From NCBI RefSeq assembly GCF_943373825.1, contig NZ_CALSBP010000001.1, forward strand, positions 310,001 to 374,000: a stretch of 64,000 bases of DNA, given 5' to 3'. The notes beneath the pieces were generated by a model that was not told the DNA's origin, made no database searches, and was given only the letters and a program-made list of their open reading frames with translations. This DNA is from Aquimarina spinulae (GTDB lineage Bacteria; Bacteroidota; Bacteroidia; Flavobacteriales; Flavobacteriaceae). Positions 43,117 through 52,971 of this stretch are shown in pieces. A program made the position numbers and the translations under genes. Each line of letters opens with the position of its first letter. Position 1 is the first letter of the stretch.

Positions 43117-46100
43117 ATGATGCAGAATATAGTTTACCTCATAGTACTGGTTTTGATTTTTTCGGGTTGTTCAAAAGATCAGAAAGAAAGTAATACTGTA
43201 GTAGAAAAAAAACAGAATACAACACTATTTGAAAAAGTTTCAGAAACTCATAGTACTATAAATTTTAAGAATAAGATCGAAGAAACATTATATTTTAATT
43301 TTCTTAATTATTCATATATCTATAATGGTGGAGGAGTAGCTGTAGGAGATATCAATAATGATGGATTAGAAGATATATATTTTAGTTCTAATCAAGGCAC
43401 TAATAAACTTTACCTTAATAAAGGTGATTTTGTTTTTGATGATATCACAAAAAATGCAGGAGTTACAGATCAGGAAGGTTGGTCTACCGGCGTTTCTATG
43501 ATAGATATTAATGCCGATGGTTGGTTAGATATTTATGTATGTAAATCAGGAGCGCTTAAAGATGAGGGTAAAAGAAAGAATAAACTGTATATCAACCAGA
43601 AAAATGGAACTTTTATAGAGCAAGCTGATCAATATGGTTTGGCATCCAGTGCTTTTTCGACTCAGGCTTATTATTTGGATTTTGATAAAGATGGAGATTT
43701 GGATATATACCTCTTAAATCACAGACCAGATTTTAATAATAATGTAACAATAGATCCAAGAATCCAATTTAATTATCTTCCCGAAAGTAGCGACCAGCTT
43801 TTTGAAAATAACGGAGGAAAGTTTACCGATATTACTCAAAAATCAGGATTGTTAAATAAAGCCTGGGGACTTAGTACATCTATTGGCGATTTTAATGAAG
43901 ACGACTGGCCCGATGTTTATGTAGCTAATGATTTTTTAGAATCTGATTTTCTTTATATCAATAATCATGATGGCACATTTACCAATACCATTCTTAGTAC
44001 GTTTGATCATATCACCGCAAATAGTATGGGATCTGATTTTGCTGATATTAATAATGATCTAAAACCTGATCTGGTGGTTTTAGATATGTTGTCTGATGAT
44101 CATAAAAGGGGTAAAGAAAATATGGCATCGATGAGTACAGAAAATTTCAATGAGTTGGTTAATGCGGGGTATCATCATCAATATATGTCTAATGCATTAC
44201 AGCTCAATCTGGGGAATGGCGTATTTAGTGAAATAGGGCAGCTGTCTGGGATTTCTAATACAGATTGGAGCTGGGCTCCAGTATTGGCAGATTTTGACAA
44301 TGATGGATTTAATGACCTTTTTGTGACTAATGGTATCCTTCATGATCTTTCTAACCAGGATTTTAGAAATCGAATGAAGACTAATATTCGTAATCGAAAA
44401 AAAGTAACATTAGATGAAGCAATTGGTATGATGCCTTCTAGTAAATTAAGTAACAAAATGTTTCTTAATAATAAGGATTTAACATTTTTACCCGTTACCA
44501 AAGAATGGGGATTACAGGAAAAAGTAAATTCTAACGGAGTTGCCTATGCCGATCTTGATAATGATGGAGATCTCGATCTCATCCTTAACAATCAGATGGA
44601 AACTGCCAGTATCTATAAAAATAATCAGGATAATAATTATATATCGGTTGCACTTTCTGGTAGTGATAAAAACCCCAATGGTATTGGTGCAAAAGTTAAT
44701 ATCTATACCAAAGACCAACAACAATCAAAAATACACTATCCTGTGAGAGGATTTCAATCTTCTGTAAGTCAACGAATACATTTTGGATTAGGAGATATAA
44801 CCATAGTAGATAGCATACAGGTACAATGGCCTCAAGGAGCATATACTACACTTCAGGATATAAAAGGGAATCAATTGCTCGAGATCAATCAAAAAGATGC
44901 ACAGTCAACTACAGAGAAAACTAAAAAGCAACATACAAATATCTCAACTGTGATTGATGCTTCTCAATTTGGGATTCAGTATAAAAATACCGAACGTAAT
45001 TTTGATGATTACAAACTTCAATTATTATTACCGCATAAACAAAGCGAAAAAGGGAGAGCTCTTACTGTTGGTGATGTAAATAACGATGGAAAAGAGGATT
45101 TCTTTGTGGGGAATGCCAAAGGAGCACCTGCAGCAATCTATATTCAGAAAGAAGATGGAGCTTTTAGAGCGTCTAGTATTTCCGTTTTTCAGAATGATAA
45201 AGAATTTGAAGACAATCAGGCATTATTTTTTGATATAGATAATGATGGAGATCAGGATTTGTATGTAGCAAGCGGAAGTTATGAGGATCAGGAAAATAGT
45301 GACTGGCTTATCGATAGAGTATATACAAATGATGGAAAAGGTAATTTTACCAGAGATACTACCTTTCCTAAGATCAAATCGATATCTTCTGCCATAGCGA
45401 CATCTGATGTTGATCAGGATGGGGATCTAGACCTTTTTATTGGTGGTGGAGTAATCCCGGGTAAATACCCAATGTCATCACCTTCATATATATTAAGAAA
45501 TGATCAAGGAAATTTTGTGAAGGTAACTCATAAAATGATCAAAGGACAGGAACAGCTAAACATGGTAAATGGTGCTGTTTTTTCTGATTATGATAAGGAT
45601 GGAGACGAAGACCTTTTGGTAATCGGAGAGTGGATGCCAATTACCATTTTTAATAACAATAATGGAGTATTGATTAAAAAAGATATAGACGCATTACAAC
45701 ATACTTCTGGATGGTATTTTACGATACACCCTACAGATATTGATAGTGATGGGGATATAGATTATTTAATAGGAAACATGGGCCAGAATACTAAGTTTCA
45801 CCCTACAAAAGACAAACCACTACACATTTACACCAAAGATTTTGATCAAAACCAAAGCCTGGATATTATATTGAGTAAAGAATCCAAAACAGGATTACTA
45901 TTGCCTGTAAGGGGGAAACAATGCTCCTCTGAGCAATTACCCATGTTAAAGAATAAGTTTAAAACCTACGGGGAGTTTGCAAACGCGTCACTGTCTGATA
46001 TTTATGGAGATCAGGACTTGAAAGAAGCAACTCATTACATGGCTAAGGATTTTAATACCGTTATCTTGATTAATGATGGAAAAGGAAATTTTAACATAAC

Positions 46101-46413
46101 ATCATTACCAGTACAAGCTCAATTTGGGCCAACTACAGATTTTGTCGTCGAAGATTTCAATAAGGACGGAGTAAATGACATTTTTGGAGTAGGCTCTTTA
46201 TATGAAGCCGAAGTAGAAACGATACGCTATGATGCCAATAAAGGATATTTCTTACATAGAAACCAGGAAAAGACTCTACGTTTTTCTGCAACATTACCGG
46301 CACTACACGGGCTAGAAATAAAAGCTGCAGAACGTATAAGGATCGGTGACAAAAAATATGTTCTTATGCAATGTAAAAATACAGGATTAAAATTATTACC
46401 GATAGATTTTTAA
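43117..46413 (+). CDS. CRTAC1/VCBS repeat lipoprotein with UnbV (ASPIC) domain
   Basis: A 1098-residue lipoprotein (signal ending FSGCSKD). It is filled with FG-GAP/VCBS calcium-binding blades of the type D.N.DG..D: GDINNDGLEDIYFSS, DINADGWLDIYV, DFDKDGDLDIYL, DVDQDGDLDLFIGGG. At about residues 505-590 lies an UnbV/ASPIC domain (NPNGIGAKVNIYTKD, VRGFQSSVSQRIHFGLG, VQWPQGAYT). The probable shape is a pair of beta-propellers on the cell surface. Such proteins often go with SusCD-like nutrient systems, but none is here. The exact role is unknown. Confidence 0.9.
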   Translation: MMQNIVYLIVLVLIFSGCSKDQKESNTVVEKKQNTTLFEKVSETHSTINFKNKIEETLYFNFLNYSYIYNGGGVAVGDINNDGLEDIYFSSNQGTNKLYLNKGDFVFDDITKNAGVTDQEGWSTGVSMIDINADGWLDIYVCKSGALKDEGKRKNKLYINQKNGTFIEQADQYGLASSAFSTQAYYLDFDKDGDLDIYLLNHRPDFNNNVTIDPRIQFNYLPESSDQLFENNGGKFTDITQKSGLLNKAWGLSTSIGDFNEDDWPDVYVANDFLESDFLYINNHDGTFTNTILSTFDHITANSMGSDFADINNDLKPDLVVLDMLSDDHKRGKENMASMSTENFNELVNAGYHHQYMSNALQLNLGNGVFSEIGQLSGISNTDWSWAPVLADFDNDGFNDLFVTNGILHDLSNQDFRNRMKTNIRNRKKVTLDEAIGMMPSSKLSNKMFLNNKDLTFLPVTKEWGLQEKVNSNGVAYADLDNDGDLDLILNNQMETASIYKNNQDNNYISVALSGSDKNPNGIGAKVNIYTKDQQQSKIHYPVRGFQSSVSQRIHFGLGDITIVDSIQVQWPQGAYTTLQDIKGNQLLEINQKDAQSTTEKTKKQHTNISTVIDASQFGIQYKNTERNFDDYKLQLLLPHKQSEKGRALTVGDVNNDGKEDFFVGNAKGAPAAIYIQKEDGAFRASSISVFQNDKEFEDNQALFFDIDNDGDQDLYVASGSYEDQENSDWLIDRVYTNDGKGNFTRDTTFPKIKSISSAIATSDVDQDGDLDLFIGGGVIPGKYPMSSPSYILRNDQGNFVKVTHKMIKGQEQLNMVNGAVFSDYDKDGDEDLLVIGEWMPITIFNNNNGVLIKKDIDALQHTSGWYFTIHPTDIDSDGDIDYLIGNMGQNTKFHPTKDKPLHIYTKDFDQNQSLDIILSKESKTGLLLPVRGKQCSSEQLPMLKNKFKTYGEFANASLSDIYGDQDLKEATHYMAKDFNTVILINDGKGNFNITSLPVQAQFGPTTDFVVEDFNKDGVNDIFGVGSLYEAEVETIRYDANKGYFLHRNQEKTLRFSATLPALHGLEIKAAERIRIGDKKYVLMQCKNTGLKLLPIDF

Positions 46414-46604
46414 ACTCTGATATCATACCAAACACTTACCATATCTGCAAAATTTGATGGAGCGATTTAGCATTCAAATCTAGATTCATTTTATATTGTA
46501 AACATAAAAGATTACCTACCTTAGTTATTTGGATAAAAAATATAGGTACCAAGGTAAGCATACCTAAATAATGATGTAGTATTCTTTAGTAAAATAGTAT
46601 AGAA

Positions 46605-47168
46605 ATGATGAGAACACGTATAGGGGTAGTAACCGATATCAAAGGAATTCTTTCCCTTCAGGAAAAGAACTTGTTTAGCAATTTAAACGAAAAAGAACGA
46701 GAAACAGGTTTTGTAACCACCCCATTTACCACTAATCAAATTGAAGAAATCATAAAACAAAACGGAATTTTTATTGCAGAAAATGATGATAATGTAGTTG
46801 TAGCGTATGCTTTTGCAGGAAATTGGAAATATTTTGAGCAGTGGGAGATTTTTAATGTGATGATCTCTCGTTTTCCGAAATTATCATTTGATAGACGTCA
46901 AATTTCAACAGAAAACAGCTTTCAATACGGGCCGGTTTGTATCGATAAGGAGTATCGGGGCAAAGGATTGCTAAATTTGATTTTTGAAGAAATGAGAGTC
47001 GAATTTGTGAAAAAATATCCGATTAGTATAACATTCATAAATAAAGTAAATGTTATTTCTGAAAAAGCACATACTAAGAAATTAGGTTGGAAAATAATAG
47101 ACGAATTCGAATTTAATAACAATACTTATATTGGGCTCGCTTTTGACATGAAAAAATCGGTGTTGTAA
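46605..47168 (+). CDS. GNAT family N-acetyltransferase
   Basis: A 187-residue acetyltransferase with acetyl-CoA loop YRGKGLLNLIFEEM, preceded by QYGPVCIDKE. The middle has an unusual hydrophobic insertion (FEQWEIFNVMISRFPKLSF). It lies 15 nt before a Crp/Fnr gene and is probably in the same unit. The substrate is unknown. Confidence 0.82.
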   Translation: MMRTRIGVVTDIKGILSLQEKNLFSNLNEKERETGFVTTPFTTNQIEEIIKQNGIFIAENDDNVVVAYAFAGNWKYFEQWEIFNVMISRFPKLSFDRRQISTENSFQYGPVCIDKEYRGKGLLNLIFEEMRVEFVKKYPISITFINKVNVISEKAHTKKLGWKIIDEFEFNNNTYIGLAFDMKKSVL

Positions 47169-47183
47169 ACCTATAGAGCAAAC

Positions 47184-47765
47184 ATGGATCCAATTGATAC
47201 ATTAATACAACATTTTAGAGAGCGTATTGTCCTCACAGATCACGATGCACGTTGCGTTGGTGAATGTTTTCATATAGAAACTTTAAAAAAGAAAGAAATT
47301 CTGTTGCATACGGGAGAGGTTTCTTCGCATATGAGATATATCGCAGAAGGATGCCTAAGAAGTTACTATATGGATGAGGAAGCACGAGAACATATCATTC
47401 AATTCGGAATAGAAGGCTGGTGGGTTAATGATCTGTATAGTTACCTTACTAGAACTCCGGCCAAACAATTTATCCAGGCATTAGAACACAGTGTAATACT
47501 TCAGATTCATCGGGATACATTAAATCAATTATATGATCAGGTACCGGCAATAGAACGTTTTTTTAGGTTTAAGTTTGAAAATGCCTACGTTGCTATACAA
47601 GATCGTACACTCAATACTTTAAGTAAAACGGCAGAAGAACGATATTTTGAGTTTCGTTCAAAATATAGAGATATCGAACAACGCGTACCACAATATATGA
47701 TTGCTTCATATTTAGGAATGACTCCCGAGTTTTTAAGCGCACTAAGAAAAAAAACGACAACATAA
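47184..47765 (+). CDS. Crp/Fnr family transcriptional regulator
   Basis: A 193-residue regulator: a cNMP-binding-like barrel (about 20-125; EILLHTGEVSSHMRYIAEGC, HIIQFGIEGWWVNDL) and a C-terminal helix-turn-helix (VPQYMIASYLGMTPEFLSALRK). The third of five such genes in the window, and similar in layout to those at 4284, 6180, 57052 and 60702. A 14-nt gap joins it to the GNAT gene. Probable regulator of the following redox and SnoaL genes. Confidence 0.87.
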   Translation: MDPIDTLIQHFRERIVLTDHDARCVGECFHIETLKKKEILLHTGEVSSHMRYIAEGCLRSYYMDEEAREHIIQFGIEGWWVNDLYSYLTRTPAKQFIQALEHSVILQIHRDTLNQLYDQVPAIERFFRFKFENAYVAIQDRTLNTLSKTAEERYFEFRSKYRDIEQRVPQYMIASYLGMTPEFLSALRKKTTT

Positions 47766-47812
47766 GTGTTTCTTAAGATACCTTAAGATTTTTAATATCA
47801 AATAGCAGTTAG

Positions 47813-47845
47813 TTTGTACCATAATAATTTTAAAAGTGGTACAAA
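47813..47845. promoter_or_regulatory. Inverted repeat TTTGTACC/GGTACAAA at the FMN reductase start
   Basis: Two 8-bp arms (47813-47820 and 47838-47845) surround the promoter region, the second reaching into the ATG of the reductase gene. It is a candidate operator, perhaps for an HxlR-type redox regulator; an HxlR gene is at 62119. The link is inferred. Confidence 0.4.
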
Positions 47846-48375
47846 TGAAAAAAATCCTTGCCTTTTCAGGAAGTAACAATCCTAAGTCGATCAATCAACA
47901 ATTATTGCTTGCTGCAATCAATAAAATCGATGAGCATAATAATGTACATCTCATACAATTATCAGAATATACAGCTCCTATATATAGTCCGGTTATTGAG
48001 GAGAAGGGCATTCCGAAACCTATAAAAGAACTTTTTCAACTGTTTACAGAAGCAGATGGATTTATGATTGCTTCGCCAGAGCACAACGGACTTCCTTCGT
48101 CCTTTTTTAAAAACATAATAGATTGGCTTTCGAGAATCGATCAACGATTTTTTGGAGACAAACCTGTAGTCTTAATGAGCACTTCTCCTGGAGTAACAGG
48201 AGGAGCATCTCATCTTCAGGTTTTAGAAAAACTCTTTCCAAGATGGGGTGGAAACATATGTGGCATGTATTCTCTGGGAGATTTTAATAACAAGTTTGAT
48301 ATAGACAATTCGTCTATCCAAGATCCATCAGAGAACACAAAACTAGATAAAGCGATTACTACATTAATGCAATAA
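47845..48375 (+). CDS. NAD(P)H-dependent FMN reductase
   Basis: A 177-residue flavodoxin-like reductase. FMN phosphate loop FSGSNNPKSINQQ near residue 5, GEASPEHN-like motif here ASPEHNGLPSSFFKNIIDW, and STSPGVTGGASHLQVLEKLFP. It reduces FMN, quinones or azo dyes with NAD(P)H. The start at 47845 (MKKILAF) is preferred to the GTG at 47836. It is followed 27 nt later by a SnoaL-like gene and then a GNAT gene, one likely operon. Confidence 0.88.
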   Translation: MKKILAFSGSNNPKSINQQLLLAAINKIDEHNNVHLIQLSEYTAPIYSPVIEEKGIPKPIKELFQLFTEADGFMIASPEHNGLPSSFFKNIIDWLSRIDQRFFGDKPVVLMSTSPGVTGGASHLQVLEKLFPRWGGNICGMYSLGDFNNKFDIDNSSIQDPSENTKLDKAITTLMQ

Positions 48376-48401
48376 ATATTCACTATATAAAAACGAAAAA
48401 A

Positions 48402-48815
48402 ATGAAAAATTCAGAAAACAGTAGCACAGTAGTACATGATTATTTTAACGCCTTTCAAAATGGCAATATGGATAAAGTATTAGATTTGTTTCACGAAAAT
48501 TGCCTGATCGTAAGTGTACGTGACGAAGAACGTAAAAAAAACCAGCTTCATGGTACATATAGAACCAAAGAAGAAGCAAAGCAATTTATTGCCAACATAA
48601 TTAATTCCTTTACAACCAAAGAGTTTAGTGTAGAAAGGGTAATTGCTGAAGGAAATGTTGTTTTTGCAAATGGAAAATTTTCACACGAAGTAAAAGCAAC
48701 TGGTAAATTATTCATGAGTGACTGGGCTCAGGTAAGCATAATTGAAGATGGAAAAATTAAAGAATATAGATTTTATGAAGATTCGGCAGCTTTTGTAAAA
48801 ACTTCTCAAAACTAA
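48402..48815 (+). CDS. SnoaL-like NTF2-fold protein
   Basis: A 137-residue NTF2-like protein: VVHDYFNAFQNGNMDKVLDLFHENCLI at the start, TKEEAKQFIANI in the middle, and closing strands (FMSDWAQVSIIEDGKIKEYRFYED). Probably a small binding or isomerase-type domain. Located between the FMN reductase and a GNAT gene. Confidence 0.78.
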   Translation: MKNSENSSTVVHDYFNAFQNGNMDKVLDLFHENCLIVSVRDEERKKNQLHGTYRTKEEAKQFIANIINSFTTKEFSVERVIAEGNVVFANGKFSHEVKATGKLFMSDWAQVSIIEDGKIKEYRFYEDSAAFVKTSQN

Positions 48816-48820
48816 GTTTT

Positions 48821-49555
48821 ATGAACAAGATCATAATAAACCACCTTTTCGAATTCTGGGGATATATAGGAACACAGGGAGGCTTTTTTAATAAAGGAGA
48901 GGGGTATGTCTATACTAAACCCGAAAAAAACTCCTGGCCCAATAAAATTTTTGAGATAGATCCAGAGATCGTAAATCTGGAGCAACTTCATAAACAAATG
49001 AAGAATGGAGCTTTACCAAAATCATTAGGAGTAGCTGAAAATGAAAATGTAGAAAAACAATTACTACAGTGCAATTTTGAACAGCAATCAGTGGTAAAAG
49101 CAATGTTTTTGGAAACTTCTAAACATACAGCACCTTTAGATGATTTTGCTACGATAGAACCTGTTGATGATGATAACAAGGCAATAGTATTCGCAAGAGT
49201 TTCGTCAAACTCATTTGGGTATCAAATACTCCCCGAGACCATAGTTTCATTAGTTAAACACCAAAAAAACATGCATCTTTTTTTAGGTAAACATAAAGAT
49301 GAATATGTAAGTTGCGGAATTATATATCACGATAAAAATGGATGTTCTGGGATACATATGATAGGAACACTACCAGAATATAGAGGAATGGGATTAGGTA
49401 AGATTATGACCAACAAGCTATTGTTTGAGGCTTACCAAAATCTAAGTGATATCGTTCTTTTGGTAGCATCTACATCTGGTGAGAGAATTTATTCTAAAAT
49501 AGGATTTATAACCGATAGAACACTAAAGAGCTATACTGTTAAGACATCTACATAA
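48821..49555 (+). CDS. GNAT family N-acetyltransferase (two-part)
   Basis: A 244-residue protein. The C-terminal half is a GNAT domain (acetyl-CoA loop HMIGTLPEYRGMGLGKIMTNKL; closing helix SGERIYSKIGF). The N-terminal half (about 1-120) is degenerate and may be a second, inactive GNAT copy. Starts 5 nt after the SnoaL gene, so it belongs to the same operon. Substrate unknown. Confidence 0.8.
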   Translation: MNKIIINHLFEFWGYIGTQGGFFNKGEGYVYTKPEKNSWPNKIFEIDPEIVNLEQLHKQMKNGALPKSLGVAENENVEKQLLQCNFEQQSVVKAMFLETSKHTAPLDDFATIEPVDDDNKAIVFARVSSNSFGYQILPETIVSLVKHQKNMHLFLGKHKDEYVSCGIIYHDKNGCSGIHMIGTLPEYRGMGLGKIMTNKLLFEAYQNLSDIVLLVASTSGERIYSKIGFITDRTLKSYTVKTST

Positions 49556-49762
49556 CTATAATTTTGCAGTGTTGCGAATCATTTTTACGCCTCTAAGTCA
49601 TTGATAATCTTTGATGTGATTGATAGTGAAATAGCATTTAAAACAAAGTGTGTCAATACGAAGAAGTCGACCATATGATAGTGTTGAAATGTTAACCACA
49701 TCTTAATAAGTTCGTATTTTTTTAATATATTAACACTTTATTAATAATTTAAAACTAACAAT

Positions 49763-50011
49763 ATGGAAATAATTGTAACCATTATTATTGGAGCAGTAGC
49801 AGGTTGGCTAGGAGGTACCATTTATAAAGGTGGTGGCTTAGGTCTCATCGGAAATATTATAGTTGGAATCGTCGGTAGTTACGTAGGATACTGGCTTTTG
49901 GGAAGATTGGGAATTAGCCTGGGTACCGGTTGGATCGGTGCAATACTTACTGGGGCTATCGGAGCGATAATCATTCTGTTCTTGCTCAATCTAATATTTA
50001 AAAAACGGTAA
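49763..50011 (+). CDS. GlsB/YeaQ/YmgE-type stress membrane protein
   Basis: An 82-residue, glycine-rich membrane protein of the transglycosylase-associated family: IIIGAVAGWLGGTIYKGGGLG, LIGNIIVGIVGSYVGYWLLG, GWIGAILTGAIGAIIILFLL, three short helices with GxxxG motifs. Usually induced by envelope or general stress; the activity is not known. A strong terminator follows (50083-50111). Confidence 0.9.
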   Translation: MEIIVTIIIGAVAGWLGGTIYKGGGLGLIGNIIVGIVGSYVGYWLLGRLGISLGTGWIGAILTGAIGAIIILFLLNLIFKKR

Positions 50012-50082
50012 TCAATATACTTACTATAGTCATATAGATGTTTTATCGATATGAGAGTAAGATTTCGATTCTTATCATAATA

Positions 50083-50111
50083 CAAAAAGCTACCTATCTG
50101 GTAGCTTTTTG
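50083..50111 (+). terminator. Rho-independent terminator
   Basis: CAAAAAGCTACC pairs with GGTAGCTTTTTG around TATCT. The right arm ends in a T-run and TGCTTTTAT follows. Confidence 0.85.
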
Positions 50112-50221
50112 CTTTTATATCAATAAGAAGGTTTGATGGTTTCTACTATTAAAATAAAATTACAGTTTTTGTAACCTTTTCTTTTTTTCATTCATCTTAA
50201 TAAAAAGAATATAAAAACGTA

Positions 50222-51046
50222 ATGATGAATTTAAAAAGATTAAAAACACTTAGTAGAACAATCATTTGTATAATGCAATTAACCTGTTTTTTAAGTTTAG
50301 CCCAAACGAATACAGATCACTTAAAAACTATAAATACTAGTCTATTTGATGAAATTCTAAAAATGGACTCTTTGCTTTTTTCGGCTTATAATAACGTAGA
50401 AATCGATAAGTATAAGGCTTTGATAAGTGAAGATATAGAATTTTTTCATGATAAAAATGGATTGATCAATTCAAAAGAAAGAATCATAGAAAGCTTAAAA
50501 AAAATAGCGAAAGCAAAAAAGAACACACATTATACTATAACACGGAAACTAGTAAAAAATACTTTAGAAGTCCACGAGATTCCTGGGTTTGGCGTTTTGG
50601 AAACAGGATTACATCAATTTTTTGAAACAAACGAAGGTAACAAAACATCAATCACACAGGCAAAATTTATACACCTTTGGAAAAAACAGAACGCAAATTG
50701 GGTCATTACTAAAGTTTTTAGCTACAATCATCAACCTGTAAAGAAAAAAGTAAATCCAGATCAGAAAGCCATTTCCTTAACACATAAACAAATGGATACA
50801 TATATGGGTGATTATCAATTTGCGCCTAAATTTGTACTTACCATAATACGAGAAGGACACAAATTGTTTGGTTTGGCTCAAGGCGATAAAATTGAAATCA
50901 TACCATATGATATTCACAAGTTTTTAATTGCAAGAGATAATTCAAAACTTGAATTTCTTATCGATGATAATGATGGTGTAGTAGGTATTGAGATGCAAAC
51001 AAAAAAAGGAGTAATGAAAGCAAAAAAAATAATAACTAACAAATAA
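50222..51046 (+). CDS. Secreted DUF4440-like (NTF2-fold) protein
   Basis: A 274-residue exported protein: signal peptide (about 1-27, ending SLAQ), then an NTF2/DUF4440-like domain at about 40-175 (MDSLLFSAYNNVEIDKYKAL, FFHDKNGLINSKERI, FIHLWKKQNANWVITKVFSY). The C-terminal 90 residues (MGDYQFAPKFVLTIIREGHK) look like a DUF3471-type beta domain. It heads the ECF sigma operon (51059, 51432, 51944), so it may be the sensing or target part of that system. Confidence 0.7.
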   Translation: MMNLKRLKTLSRTIICIMQLTCFLSLAQTNTDHLKTINTSLFDEILKMDSLLFSAYNNVEIDKYKALISEDIEFFHDKNGLINSKERIIESLKKIAKAKKNTHYTITRKLVKNTLEVHEIPGFGVLETGLHQFFETNEGNKTSITQAKFIHLWKKQNANWVITKVFSYNHQPVKKKVNPDQKAISLTHKQMDTYMGDYQFAPKFVLTIIREGHKLFGLAQGDKIEIIPYDIHKFLIARDNSKLEFLIDDNDGVVGIEMQTKKGVMKAKKIITNK

Positions 51047-51058
51047 TATCTTAAAATC

Positions 51059-51430
51059 ATGATCTCATTAATTATAGCATGTATTATCTCGGTAACAGCT
51101 ATTATAGCATTATTTTTTGCTTGGTATTTTTACTTACAAGCGAGGAATAAAGAACGAATGGAGTTAATTGACCGTGGAGAAAAACTAGAAGATATTTTTC
51201 GTTTGCAGCGAAAAAATAGGTTTAAGTTTATATTTCCTTGGTTAAAGGTTTCTGTTGTGATTCTTGGTATGAGTGTATCTTTTTTACTCCTTGGACTTTA
51301 CTTTTTTTTCCAAGAGAATGAACCTGATAAAGCAAAAGGGTTTTATATAACCTTCATTATTGGTGTCTGTTTAGGTATATCATGTATGATTAATCATTTT
51401 ATAAAAACAAGAAATACCAACAGACAATAA
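51059..51430 (+). CDS. Small two-to-three-helix membrane protein (DUF6249-like)
   Basis: A 123-residue membrane protein with helices at about 3-26, 62-83 and 92-112, and a cytoplasmic KERMELIDRGE segment. ERMELIDRGE resembles the DUF6249 family found next to ECF sigma factors in Flavobacteriia. Its end is 1 nt before the sigma gene. The function is unknown. Confidence 0.65.
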   Translation: MISLIIACIISVTAIIALFFAWYFYLQARNKERMELIDRGEKLEDIFRLQRKNRFKFIFPWLKVSVVILGMSVSFLLLGLYFFFQENEPDKAKGFYITFIIGVCLGISCMINHFIKTRNTNRQ

Positions 51431-51431
51431 A

Positions 51432-51947
51432 GTGGATGATTTTTATATTGATAAAATCCTTAGTGGGGATAAACAGGCTTTCCGGTATTTCGTAAGAGAA
51501 TATAAGGATATTGCTTATAACCTTGCCATCTCAATTGTAAAAAATACCCATAATGCAGAAGATGTAGTTCAAGAGTCTTTTATTAAAGCATTTAAGAACT
51601 TGCGTTATTTTAAAAAAAACGCCCAATTTTCATCGTGGTTTTATAGAATTGTAGTAAATGAGGCTTTTATGTATTTAAGAAAAAATAAAATTGATTTTGG
51701 CAAAATAGATGATCAGATAGCCGAATTAGCTATAGAGGAAACTAAAGAAAACCAACAATGGGAATTAACACAAAAGTCTATACATCGTTTAAACCCGAAC
51801 GAAGCTTTAGTTTTGAATTTATTTTATTTAGAAGAAAAGAAAATAAAAGAAATTTCAAACATTACAGGTTGGTCAATATCAAATGTTAAAGTAATATTAC
51901 ATCGTGCAAGAAAAAACATACGAAAACTGTTAAATAAAAGTTTATGA
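51432..51947 (+). CDS. ECF-type RNA polymerase sigma factor
   Basis: A 171-residue sigma factor. Region 2 is FRYFVREYKDIAYNLAISIVKNTHNAEDVVQESFIKAF and ARFSSWFYRIVVNEA-like FSSWFYRIVVNEAFMYLRK; region 4 is LFYLEEKKIKEISNITGWSISNVKVILHRARKNIRK. The start is GTG (51432); the nearby ATG is out of frame. Its end overlaps the following gene by 4 nt. Likely directs an envelope-stress-type regulon. Confidence 0.93.
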   Translation: MDDFYIDKILSGDKQAFRYFVREYKDIAYNLAISIVKNTHNAEDVVQESFIKAFKNLRYFKKNAQFSSWFYRIVVNEAFMYLRKNKIDFGKIDDQIAELAIEETKENQQWELTQKSIHRLNPNEALVLNLFYLEEKKIKEISNITGWSISNVKVILHRARKNIRKLLNKSL

Positions 51948-52291
51948 AAGACAAAATTGATGAAGATTTTAACAGGATAAAAGAATTTCTGGAAGAAGGA
52001 AGATTTAATTTGGATAATCCTGATTTTGAAGAAATTGTAATGTCAAAAATCATTCTAGAAAAAAACTATAAATCCAAAGTGAGAAGCTTTATAAAATGGT
52101 CAATTGTTTGTTTTATAGGAGGTTTGGTGTTATGTGTTGCACTTGTTTTATGGTTTCTTTTTAAAAACGATTCAATTAATATTTCTTATGAGGTTACAAG
52201 TATAATTTGCTTATTCTCTTTAGGAGTAATAGGAGTGTTATTTATCGATAATTTCTTGAAGCTCTTGAGCAATTATAAAACACTAAATTAA
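51944..52291 (+). CDS. Small membrane protein, possible anti-sigma partner
   Basis: A 115-residue protein: an acidic cytoplasmic N-terminus (about 1-35) and two helices (about 48-68 and 80-98). Its start overlaps the sigma gene (ATGA), so the two are translationally coupled. Position and topology are those of an anti-sigma factor, but the family is not recognised and the N-terminus has no ZAS zinc motif. Confidence 0.5.
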   Translation: MKDKIDEDFNRIKEFLEEGRFNLDNPDFEEIVMSKIILEKNYKSKVRSFIKWSIVCFIGGLVLCVALVLWFLFKNDSINISYEVTSIICLFSLGVIGVLFIDNFLKLLSNYKTLN

Positions 52292-52409
52292 AATTAATTG
52301 TTTGAAAAAAGTCGAAATAAAATAAAGACCTGTAATACAAAAGATCATAACATACATTAGATATAAACGCAACCTTTTCTTAAAAAGGGGATCTATATTA
52401 AAAACGAAA

Positions 52410-52811
52410 ATGGGAAAATATTTTTTACTGTCAATTTTAGGAATAGCGCTTTTAAGCTGTTCAAACGATGATGATTCCCAAAATACCGAATTTGTAGGAA
52501 AAACATTTGACTATCTTTTTTTTGAAACTGAACAAGAATGCATAGATGCTCAAACTGATCCCGATTTTTTTATAAACTGCCATCAGGAATTAAGTTTTAT
52601 CGATAATGAAAATGTCGAAATCCTGTTTACCGACATAAAATATTCTGCAAATTATAAAGTCGGAAATAATAAAATAGTAATATATTCATCATCGCAGATA
52701 ATAGAATTTCAAAATGATATTATTTTTGAAATCATAAACAGTTCTTCTCTAAAATTCGTAGACAATAATACCATATGGAAACTACGAACAGGAAATTCTA
52801 TTTGGAATTAA
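52410..52811 (+). CDS. Hypothetical lipoprotein
   Basis: A 133-residue lipoprotein (lipobox ALLSCSND). The mature part has two cysteines (EQECIDAQ, FINCHQE) and beta-rich sequence. I do not recognise the family. It is separated by 118 nt from the ECF operon and may or may not belong to it. Confidence 0.6.
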   Translation: MGKYFLLSILGIALLSCSNDDDSQNTEFVGKTFDYLFFETEQECIDAQTDPDFFINCHQELSFIDNENVEILFTDIKYSANYKVGNNKIVIYSSSQIIEFQNDIIFEIINSSSLKFVDNNTIWKLRTGNSIWN

Positions 52812-52971
52812 AAAATAAATATACGGCGTAATAATTAAATGATAATCTTATAAACAGGAGAAATCATATACATATTCTGGTATAATAATGACCTGTTGTA
52901 TTAGAACGTTTCTTATAAAAGTTAGAAAAAGTACCGTCCAGAAAAATGGATTTTCTTAAATTAGAAACTCT

